DNA of 64,000 nucleotides from contig SVNC01000002.1 of NCBI GenBank assembly GCA_015067025.1, positions 151,777 to 215,776 of the forward strand. Reading direction: 5' to 3'. The stretch is from Oscillospiraceae bacterium (GTDB lineage Bacteria > Bacillota > Clostridia > Oscillospirales > Ruminococcaceae). The notes under the pieces are model-generated. The model saw nothing but the letters and a program-made list of their open reading frames with translations, was not told the origin of the DNA and made no database searches. Each line of letters starts with the position of its first letter. The stretch's first letter is position 1. Below are positions 36,232 through 41,720 of this stretch, one piece after another. Both the position numbers and the translations under genes were made by a program.

Positions 36232-36273
36232 AAAAAAAGCGATACACGGCAACCGACTGTGTATCGCTTTTTT
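36232..36273 (+). terminator. Intrinsic terminator after the cyclophilin gene
   Basis: The AAAAAAGCGATACAC / GTGTATCGCTTTTTT stem is perfect over 15 bp. Confidence 0.92.
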
Positions 36274-36311
36274 ATTTTTACCGAAATTTCAATGCACTCA
36301 AATATAATATA

Positions 36312-36393
36312 AAAAAATTATTGTAAAACAATAATTTTTTATTGACAAGAGAAAAATATAATGCTATAATAGAATTATCGAAAAACAATAATT
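36312..36393 (+). promoter_or_regulatory. Promoter flanked by two operator-like palindromes
   Basis: TTGACA (36342-36347), 17 bp, TATAAT (36365-36370). Upstream, 36312-36324 and 36328-36340 form a perfect 13-bp inverted repeat with core AATTATTGT-aaa-ACAATAATT. Downstream, AATTATCGA-aaa-ACAATAATT (36373-36393) repeats the same pattern with two changes. The XRE protein encoded at 37355 is the obvious candidate to bind both. Confidence 0.75.
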
Positions 36394-36405
36394 ATGGAGG
36401 CTAAA

Positions 36406-37344
36406 ATGAAAAATAAGTATTTTTTGTCTTTTGTGATTACATCAGCGATCGTTCTTCTTTTGGTTACAGCTTCTTTGCTGGATATTTCTGATGTTTTTAC
36501 ATTATTGGCATTACCGTTTATGTTTTTAGGAGATGGTTTGCGTGCCTTGAGTCTTTCCGGTGATATCGGAAATATTATAGCAATTATAATTTATGCACTC
36601 GTTTCTCTCAGTCCACTTCTTTTGTTGATACATAGAAAGCTAAAAAATAAGGATATACTGATTTTTGTTTGCTCGGGACTTATGTTCTATGTACTTTACA
36701 ATATGATTAATCCTGCATTACGACCGGAAATATTGTGCAATGAAATCGGAAACTTTACTATGGCAGGTACTGTGTATAGTGTACTTTTATGCTGGTTGAT
36801 TTTAAATATCATTGATTCTTTAAAAGAAACAGACACTAATATTGTTTATGATATGCTTCGCATTTTTTTATTCATTTGCATAGCTGGTTTTACAGCTGGA
36901 ATAATCCTTTGCATTGGTGATTGTATATCATCTTTACGTAGGATAAACATTGTCAATAGTGACACAAATCTTAGTTTAATTCCAACATATATTTTTGCAT
37001 TTATTACTTCTGCGATAGCTATTTTGGAATATCTTATTGATATAAGACTGCTGTATTTATCCAGTGGATTGTTAAGGGAATTACGTGCAGATGCATATAG
37101 CAAAAGCTGTTATAATTCATCAAAAAAATTATCTCATTGGTGTAACAGAGGAATAATTATTCTTATTATTACTACTACAACGCTTAATATAGGACAAATT
37201 TTATTTGCATCTTTTCTTTATAATATAGATTTCAATTTACATCTTCCTGTATTCACTCTCATTTTGTCTTTAACTTTAATGGCGATTACACGATTATTGT
37301 ATCAAGGAAAAACAATTAAAGAGGATAATGATCTCTTTGTTTAG
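36406..37344 (+). CDS. DUF2975-like multi-pass membrane protein
   Basis: 312 aa from the ATG at 36406, chosen because GGAGG is 5 bp upstream; an ATG 12 bp earlier lies inside the operator. About eight TMs. The C-terminal TM followed by LLYQGKTIKEDNDLFV matches the DUF2975 ending, and the next gene is the small YozG-like HTH that usually accompanies DUF2975 proteins. It is twice the typical DUF2975 length, with an extra N-terminal four-TM block. Function unknown. Codon use is AT-richer than the neighbouring gap gene. Confidence 0.75.
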   Translation: MKNKYFLSFVITSAIVLLLVTASLLDISDVFTLLALPFMFLGDGLRALSLSGDIGNIIAIIIYALVSLSPLLLLIHRKLKNKDILIFVCSGLMFYVLYNMINPALRPEILCNEIGNFTMAGTVYSVLLCWLILNIIDSLKETDTNIVYDMLRIFLFICIAGFTAGIILCIGDCISSLRRINIVNSDTNLSLIPTYIFAFITSAIAILEYLIDIRLLYLSSGLLRELRADAYSKSCYNSSKKLSHWCNRGIIILIITTTTLNIGQILFASFLYNIDFNLHLPVFTLILSLTLMAITRLLYQGKTIKEDNDLFV

Positions 37345-37354
37345 GAGGCGAAAT

Positions 37355-37585
37355 ATGGCTATTATTTCATATCTTGATGAAGTACTGCGCCAACGAGGAA
37401 TTACTTCAAAACAGCTTTGTCAACAGATTGACATTACCGAAGCCAATCTTTCGATTTTACGTAGCGGAAAAGCAAAAGGTATCAGATTCAGCACGATTAA
37501 TAAAATATGTTATTATCTTCAATGTGATGTGGGAGATATATTAAAATTTGACGGTAATTTTGATGAGGAGATTGTCGATGAATAA
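37355..37585 (+). CDS. YozG-like Cro/CI-family HTH regulator
   Basis: 76 aa from the ATG at 37355 (TTAGGAGGCGAAAT upstream). A single HTH_XRE domain: ISYLDEVLRQRGITSKQLCQQIDITEANLSILRSGKAKGIRFSTINKICYYLQCDVGDILKF. Matches the small regulators paired with DUF2975 membrane proteins. Probably autoregulates through the palindromes at 36312-36393. Overlaps the next gene by 8 bp. Confidence 0.9.
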   Translation: MAIISYLDEVLRQRGITSKQLCQQIDITEANLSILRSGKAKGIRFSTINKICYYLQCDVGDILKFDGNFDEEIVDE

Positions 37586-38441
37586 AAAAATTATTGTAAT
37601 TTGTTTAATGCTTACTTTTATATTGAGTTTATGCGGTTGTAAATTAGCTCTACCCGAAGGCGAAGGCAATAACAAGAGGGATAAATTAACCGGTGTTTTT
37701 ATAACAACAGAGCCTTTAGAAGAACAGGAAAGAATATATGCAACACTTGTGGAATATACAGATATAGTCGAAACAGGCGAAAAAATTACAACTAAAAACT
37801 ATAAATTCAATAATCTTAACGGGGTTTCGTTTGCTAATTATTATATCGAAAATGATTTTAACGAAATGGAACCTTATTATACTTTAAGCATAGATAGTGG
37901 TAAAGGTATATGTGATATAATAACCAAATTCGATGGGGAAGAGCGAAGCATTAGCGGTACAATCTGGTTGAACAAAAAAACTGATGAAAGAATATTTTAT
38001 TTAAATCCGATATACCAGACACCAGACGGAAAGGTATATGTGCTATCAGACAATTGCGGAACACATATCGCTGGTTATGGCGGTAAAAACAGTGAGAAAA
38101 TACAAGAAAAAATTAAAATCATTGAGAATGGCAAAACTTATGAATATATATTTACTGTAGAAGTTTTAGTTGACTACGCAGAGGCGACAGAAAATGTTAC
38201 GGTTATACAGATGGACAAAAATGATAAAGAAATAAAAAGAGATAGTTATGATGTTGATAAGTTACCCGAAAATCTGATAATTGATAAAAGCATATCGTAT
38301 TTAGTCGTTCTAAGCAAGTCAGAAGGCAATTCCTATCGTCAGTTATGTCAGCGAGATGACGAGAGAGTAGCTGTATTTACAAAATTCAATGAAAGTATCT
38401 GTACAAAGGAATATATTAACATTGAGTGGGATATTAAATGA
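37578..38441 (+). CDS. Lipoprotein of unknown function
   Basis: 287 aa from the ATG at 37578 (GAGGAG upstream). Lipobox LSLCGCK with Cys near residue 20. The rest is a soluble, charged, mostly beta region (ATLVEYTDIVETGEKITTKNY, then YLNPIYQTPDGKVYVLSD) without a family I know. Translationally coupled to the HTH gene by an 8-bp overlap, so the three genes form one operon. A surface-exposed partner of the DUF2975 protein is possible. Confidence 0.75.
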   Translation: MNKKIIVICLMLTFILSLCGCKLALPEGEGNNKRDKLTGVFITTEPLEEQERIYATLVEYTDIVETGEKITTKNYKFNNLNGVSFANYYIENDFNEMEPYYTLSIDSGKGICDIITKFDGEERSISGTIWLNKKTDERIFYLNPIYQTPDGKVYVLSDNCGTHIAGYGGKNSEKIQEKIKIIENGKTYEYIFTVEVLVDYAEATENVTVIQMDKNDKEIKRDSYDVDKLPENLIIDKSISYLVVLSKSEGNSYRQLCQRDDERVAVFTKFNESICTKEYINIEWDIK

Positions 38442-38495
38442 TTATTTCGTTATAATTTTTGTTTTACGAAATAATAGTATATATGATTATTGTAC

Positions 38496-38525
38496 TTGAC
38501 ATTTAAGTTTTATTTGTGATAATAT
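38496..38525 (+). promoter_or_regulatory. Promoter of a possible small RNA
   Basis: TTGACA (38496-38501), 18 bp, TAATAT (38520-38525). No coding sequence follows; a terminator lies about 75 bp downstream. Confidence 0.45.
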
Positions 38526-38531
38526 AGATAT

Positions 38532-38623
38532 ACATTCAGAAAACGGACTAGCAAAGGTAAGTCTATATGCTTTCTGTCTGTATTTTGGTTGGATAGCTGA
38601 CTTTAGCGGTCAGCTATTTTTTT
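38532..38623 (+). ncRNA. Putative about 90-nt small RNA
   Basis: Bounded by the promoter at 38496-38525 and a perfect 9-bp intrinsic terminator, ATAGCTGAC (38593-38601) / GTCAGCTAT (38609-38617), followed by seven T. No ORF with a ribosome site fits between them. The tail is reminiscent of type I toxin-antitoxin loci of Firmicutes, but no toxin peptide is seen. It lies between the lipoprotein gene and the left end of the phage-like element. The remaining 38624-38720 stretch shows nothing recognisable. Confidence 0.35.
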
Positions 38624-38720
38624 ATACCTTGATGTTCTTCAGGGCTTCAATGATTTCGTCGATTTACAGTAGCTCGTTAAATATAATTTAAGCGATTTCT
38701 GTACTACATATAATCAGTTA

Positions 38721-38749
38721 TTGCAAAAACAAATAAATTGATGTATAAT
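38721..38749 (+). promoter_or_regulatory. Left copy of the recombinase-type promoter
   Basis: TTGCAA (38721-38726), 17 bp, TATAAT (38744-38749). The same boxes and spacing occur at 46224-46252 before the Xer gene. Transcription from here would enter the element and meet the terminator-like hairpin at 38855. Confidence 0.65.
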
Positions 38750-38800
38750 TACAAGTAGGGAATAATTTACACCTAATTTCGTAAAATAAATATTTGGCAA
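38738..38800 (+). repeat. Left flanking repeat (attL) with dif-like core
   Basis: 63 bp that match 46241-46303 at about 53 positions without gaps. The core at 38766-38785 is TTTACAC-CTAATT-TCGTAAA: 7-bp arms that are nearly inverted copies around a 6-bp centre, the geometry of a Xer/dif site. Confidence 0.8.
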
Positions 38801-38854
38801 TGGCTGTCTCCGAAAAAAGGAAAGGGAAGACGGTCTATTTGTGTTACCAGAAAG

Positions 38855-38887
38855 AAGGCAGGCAAGCACCTGACCTTTTATTTTTTT
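38855..38887 (+). terminator. Terminator-like hairpin near the left end of the element
   Basis: AAGG-c-AGG / CCT-ga-CCTT imperfect stem followed by TTATTTTTTT. It would stop transcripts started at the left promoter copy (38721). Confidence 0.5.
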
Positions 38888-39032
38888 GCTTTTTGTTTCC
38901 CCCGAGGGAAAGATTTATAATAGAACTACACAGTCTGAATGGTTTTTTGTGCTATAATGGTTAATCGAAGGGGAGGAGAAGCTATTTTTGCTTCCCGTAC
39001 CCCCTTCGGTGGTACCAGAAGAGCACAAAAAA

Positions 39033-39109
39033 ATCCTAAAGTCAAGGGGGAAGCTTCAAAAATTTTTTGATTTATCAAAAAAATTTTGAAGTACCCTTTA
39101 CTTTAGGAT
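39033..39109. other. Long composite hairpin, packaging-signal or strand-origin candidate
   Basis: ATCCTAAAGT (39033-39042) pairs with 39100-39109 (10 bp). AAGGG (39044-39048) pairs with CCCTT (39094-39098). The 18-nt arm 39054-39071 pairs with 39074-39091 at 17 of 18 positions around a 2-nt loop. It is the strongest stem in the element and lies outside any gene. Confidence 0.65.
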
Positions 39110-39133
39110 AATTCAGACGGTCGGTCGAGCACC

Positions 39134-39161
39134 CTACCCACCTTTGCTAATAGGTGGGTAG
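39134..39161 (+). other. Putative double-strand origin hairpin with pT181-like nick core
   Basis: A perfect 10-bp stem CTACCCACCT (39134-39143) / AGGTGGGTAG (39152-39161). The loop and 3' arm contain CTAATAG (39147-39153), the core recalled from the RepC nick region of pT181 (CTCT/AATAG). The element's Rep belongs to the same Rep_trans family. By analogy the nick would be between 39148 and 39149. Confidence 0.55.
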
Positions 39162-39200
39162 TAATTACATACCATGCGTTCGCAAAGTTGCGCCGAGACT

Positions 39201-39229
39201 GGGATTGAATGTCCTTTTTATTCAATCCC
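39201..39229. other. Perfect 10-bp hairpin in the origin region
   Basis: GGGATTGAAT (39201-39210) / ATTCAATCCC (39220-39229), 9-nt loop rich in T. Candidate complementary-strand origin or regulatory hairpin. Confidence 0.5.
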
Positions 39230-39366
39230 AAAAATTAACAAATTCGGCACCGGTACGCCTCATCGGCAAGCACCAACTCATAGCCCGGGACAAATCAGTA
39301 ACGATTATCATTTTCCACGTCGATGATCCTGAGCTCGTGTTTGGTTTTGCAATATGCTCAAGCTGC

Positions 39367-39840
39367 TCAGACAAATTCTTTTTTTATACTTTCTGGAAGT
39401 TTATGAAAGTATTGATTTTTGCCACATCCGTTGAGTATGTAGTATCTATATATTTTTGCTATATGGTAGCTTATTCCGAAAACTTTGTTTAATCCTTTAT
39501 CGTCAAGTAATGCATATAAAGGATGTTCGTAGGTTTCTAAAATCATAAGAATAATCAATTTTATATGCATTGCAGCCATTATATTTTTGTGTTCAAAAAA
39601 ATAATTTTTTTCATTAGTCCCGCACACTATATTTTCATTTTTGTTAAATGTTCTTATTTTTTGGTATATATGAGCTTTAGTTTTATTTAGAGATTTTGCT
39701 ATATCCTCTAAGGATAAATTTTGATCATGAAGTTTTCTAATTTCGATCAACTCTTCTATGTGGTCAAAAAAATTATCTCTACTTTCATCAATGTGTTTTA
39801 TTATAGCATCCATAATTTCACCAATACTTTCTTTTATCAT
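39367..39840 (-). CDS. HTH-containing phage protein
   Basis: 157 aa. An N-terminal helical part carries a helix-turn-helix-like stretch (IRKLHDQNLSLEDIAKSLNKTKAHIYQKIRTF, residues about 33-64). The rest (KNIMAAMHIKLIILMILETYEHPLYALL) is helical and unrecognised. It overlaps the repressor gene by 23 bp on the same strand and is presumably co-transcribed from the divergent control region. A second regulator of the lysogenic state is a fair guess. Confidence 0.65.
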   Translation of the reverse strand: MIKESIGEIMDAIIKHIDESRDNFFDHIEELIEIRKLHDQNLSLEDIAKSLNKTKAHIYQKIRTFNKNENIVCGTNEKNYFFEHKNIMAAMHIKLIILMILETYEHPLYALLDDKGLNKVFGISYHIAKIYRYYILNGCGKNQYFHKLPESIKKEFV

Positions 39841-40036
39841 TTGTTAATCCTGCAATGTAGTCAATGGATACATTGTAGTGTTTAGCTAATAGTATAACTC
39901 TGTCGAAAGGGATTTGTCTTTTTCCGTTTTCGTATTGAGCGTAGTATGATTGACTTGTACCTAAAATTTCTGCAACATACTCTTGATTCTTATCTGTGTC
40001 TTCTCTTAAATCTCGTAGCCTTTGGTAATAATTCAT
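39818..40036 (-). CDS. XRE-family phage repressor
   Basis: 72 aa, one HTH_XRE domain: YQRLRDLREDTDKNQEYVAEILGTSQSYYAQYENGKRQIPFDRVILLAKHYNVSIDYIAGLT. RBS GAGGTGAAA. Transcribed away from the structural genes, with palindromic operators between, the standard layout of a CI-like repressor that keeps the early promoter silent. Confidence 0.92.
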   Translation of the reverse strand: MNYYQRLRDLREDTDKNQEYVAEILGTSQSYYAQYENGKRQIPFDRVILLAKHYNVSIDYIAGLTNDKRKYW

Positions 40037-40096
40037 TGTTTCACCTCTTTTATTTTGTGTATTAAGTAGATTATATCAAATCTGAACTAAATGTAC

Positions 40097-40150
40097 TTGA
40101 CAATAGTTCAGATGTGGACTATAATTATAAATAGTTCATATATGAACTAT
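40097..40150 (+). promoter_or_regulatory. Early phage promoter with two operator palindromes
   Basis: TTGACA (40097-40102), 17 bp, TATAAT (40120-40125). Operator 1 at 40131-40150 is a perfect 20-bp palindrome (ATAGTTCATA and its complement). Operator 2 at 40103-40122, ATAGTTCA-gatg-TGGACTAT, fills the spacer with one mismatch. A weaker TGAACT half-site lies near 40083-40088. The 28-bp centre spacing and the position suit repression by the XRE protein. Confidence 0.8.
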
Positions 40151-40189
40151 TCCCGCCAGTAAAAAAATTAAATAAGGAGGATATGACAA

Positions 40190-40684
40190 ATGGGAAAAAG
40201 AATTTTAAATGAAACACACAACGGTTTTTCTCGTGAAATCTATTATCGCGAGAAGCTTCTTTGCGGACAGCGACAATACTCTGTTATTAAAACTGTAAAA
40301 TCGGATTTAGATTCTTGTGTTGAAGATTGTGTTTTTGACAATGAGGATTTAGCTTATGCAAAATATCTTGAATGGTCTGATACACCTTTATTCGATGAAC
40401 ATTTTATAGCTTGTAGAATAAATTTAATAGACGGTCCATTTAACAGACATGGCAACATCCGTTGCGAAGGTTGCGGAAGTTATAACATGGAGTGTTGTGT
40501 TGGATGGGATGGTTGTGATGATGAATGTGAAGCCGGGGAAGGTTCAGGATTCGATTGCATAGTTTCATTGGATTGCAATGATTGTGGAAGAGTTTACCCG
40601 ATAATCAGGTTAAAGAGCGATTATCACGTTGGAAAAGAATGTTACAGCTTTTTAAAGGAGAATAAAGAAAATGGCAAAGATTAA
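40190..40684 (+). CDS. Cys-rich phage protein of unknown function
   Basis: 164 aa with strong AAGGAGG. The C-terminal half holds a zinc-ribbon-like set of cysteines (IRCEGCGSYNMECC, DGCDDEC, then DCNDCGRVY). The N-terminus has RQYSVIKTVKSDLDSC. First gene of the rightward phage operon, overlapping the next by 14 bp. Position suggests a replication or early regulatory role. No homologue recognised. Confidence 0.7.
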   Translation: MGKRILNETHNGFSREIYYREKLLCGQRQYSVIKTVKSDLDSCVEDCVFDNEDLAYAKYLEWSDTPLFDEHFIACRINLIDGPFNRHGNIRCEGCGSYNMECCVGWDGCDDECEAGEGSGFDCIVSLDCNDCGRVYPIIRLKSDYHVGKECYSFLKENKENGKD

Positions 40685-40982
40685 GATTGTAGGTTTACTT
40701 GATGAAAGTTATGTAAAGAAAGACAGCGGCGGTGAAGTCGTCGAGCAGATAAGGGTTTATTATGAAAAGGAAGTAGAGCAGAATGACAAGATGTTTGGCA
40801 AGGTTGCAGGCTCTGAGCTTCTTACTTTCAGACGAGTTCCCGCTGCTGTTGATAAGCTGTTTAATCTCGGAGAAAACGCCATCGGATTATGTGCACAGAT
40901 CTCGAAGGATACTTCCGAGTTTAACGGAAAGAGCTACAGTTATGTAGATTCGTTCGATATACTTGACGACAAGGAGGAATAA
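40671..40982 (+). CDS. Small acidic protein, possible phage ssDNA-binding protein
   Basis: 103 aa, soluble, predicted mostly beta (KIKIVGLLDESYVKK, EQIRVYYEKEVEQ, SELLTFRRVPAAV, SYSYVDSFDIL) with an acidic tail DDKEE. Size, beta content and position just before the coat protein gene match gene-V-type ssDNA-binding proteins of filamentous phages. No direct sequence match is claimed. AAAGGAGAA ribosome site. Its stop is 4 bp before the TTG start of the coat protein gene, so translation is probably coupled. Confidence 0.5.
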   Translation: MAKIKIVGLLDESYVKKDSGGEVVEQIRVYYEKEVEQNDKMFGKVAGSELLTFRRVPAAVDKLFNLGENAIGLCAQISKDTSEFNGKSYSYVDSFDILDDKEE

Positions 40983-40986
40983 AAAT

Positions 40987-41316
40987 TTGTTAAACAAGGT
41001 ACGCGACAAAATCAAGTCTTTATCGGATACGGTGAAGAGCAAAACAAAAAAGGCAAAGAGTAAGATAGCTGCTATCGGTATTTCTTCAATGGTTGCTATG
41101 TCTATGGCTATTGCAGCATCTGCAGAAGGTGAGACTACAGTAACTGAAGGCAGCACTGCATCTTTATCCGGTGCGGTAACAGATATCCTGGATGTAGTTA
41201 CTCAGATCTTTAACTACATACTTAGTAACTGGTATCTGCTTCTGTTCTTTGCAGGCGGTCTGATACTTCTTGCAATTCGTATGTTCAAAGCAATCAAGAG
41301 ATCCGCAAAGGGTTAA
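40987..41316 (+). CDS. Major coat protein candidate (pVIII-like)
   Basis: About 109 aa, TTG start at 40987 with AAGGAGGA 8 bp upstream. A basic N-region with many Lys/Arg, a hydrophobic signal (IAAIGISSMVAMSMAIAASA) and a cleavage site ASA/EG give a mature protein of about 62 aa. It has an acidic/polar N-terminus (EGETTVTEGS), an amphipathic helix (LSGAVTDILDVVTQIF), a TM (WYLLLFFAGGLILLAI) and a basic C-terminus (RMFKAIKRSAKG). That charge order is the hallmark of filamentous phage pVIII. A strong terminator follows directly. Confidence 0.8.
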   Translation: MLNKVRDKIKSLSDTVKSKTKKAKSKIAAIGISSMVAMSMAIAASAEGETTVTEGSTASLSGAVTDILDVVTQIFNYILSNWYLLLFFAGGLILLAIRMFKAIKRSAKG

Positions 41317-41333
41317 ACGTTGCAACTCTCGTC

Positions 41334-41367
41334 CGGGGCGGTTTATTCCGCCCCAATTTTTTTAAGT
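41334..41367 (+). terminator. Central terminator after the coat protein gene
   Basis: GGGGCGG-tttatt-CCGCCCC stem followed by AATTTTTTT. A terminator right after gene VIII is also typical of M13-like phages, where it makes coat protein transcripts abundant. Confidence 0.9.
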
Positions 41368-41382
41368 ATATCGGAGGTTAAA

Positions 41383-41718
41383 ATGATAATTGATATTTGT
41401 AATATTGCATTTGATATATTTTTATTTGTTTTTTTGCTTCTGTTCTATCTTCTTCATCGCAAGCGAGTTAATGCAGAGATCAAGGAATATACCAAAACAC
41501 AGCAAGCAAAGCAAAAATTTTTTGAGGAAAATTCCTCTTTGAGTAAATCATTAGATAATTTAGTATTTTTACTTTCAACGCAATCTGAAGGTTCTGGATT
41601 TCGTTTTCATTTAAATGTTGGTGAGCTGGATGAAGAGTCTGATAGTCTTTTTCCTCCTGATGATATCTGCTATTGTCCTCATTGTGATAAATTTGATGAT
41701 TTTGAGGAGGAAATTTAG
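41383..41718 (+). CDS. One-TM phage membrane protein
   Basis: 111 aa from the ATG at 41383 (CGGAGGTT upstream). TM near residues 5-23 (CNIAFDIFLFVFLLLFYLL), then LHRKRV as the positive inside stop, then a polar, acidic domain ending in a CxxC-like patch (ICYCPHCDKFDDFEEE). Lies between the central terminator and the pIII-like gene; its stop is 2 bp before the next start. Possibly a morphogenesis or minor capsid protein. Confidence 0.7.
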   Translation: MIIDICNIAFDIFLFVFLLLFYLLHRKRVNAEIKEYTKTQQAKQKFFEENSSLSKSLDNLVFLLSTQSEGSGFRFHLNVGELDEESDSLFPPDDICYCPHCDKFDDFEEEI

Positions 41719-41720
41719 TT

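Larger units (their letters stand above)
38801..39366. other. Non-coding, hairpin-rich region of the element (origin/packaging candidate)
   Basis: 566 bp with no convincing gene. In order: a terminator-like hairpin at 38855-38887; an outer stem TTTTTTGTGCT (38943-38953) with 39022-39032, enclosing a GAAGC/GCTTC stem; a 77-nt hairpin at 39033-39109; an origin-like hairpin at 39134-39161; a 10-bp hairpin at 39201-39229. A dense set of folded structures in one intergenic region is typical for the strand origins and packaging signal of filamentous phages. Confidence 0.7.

Noticed and set aside
36394..36405. Earlier ATG for the DUF2975-like gene
   Set aside because: It overlaps the downstream operator half-site and its own GGAGG; the ATG at 36406 has correct spacing.
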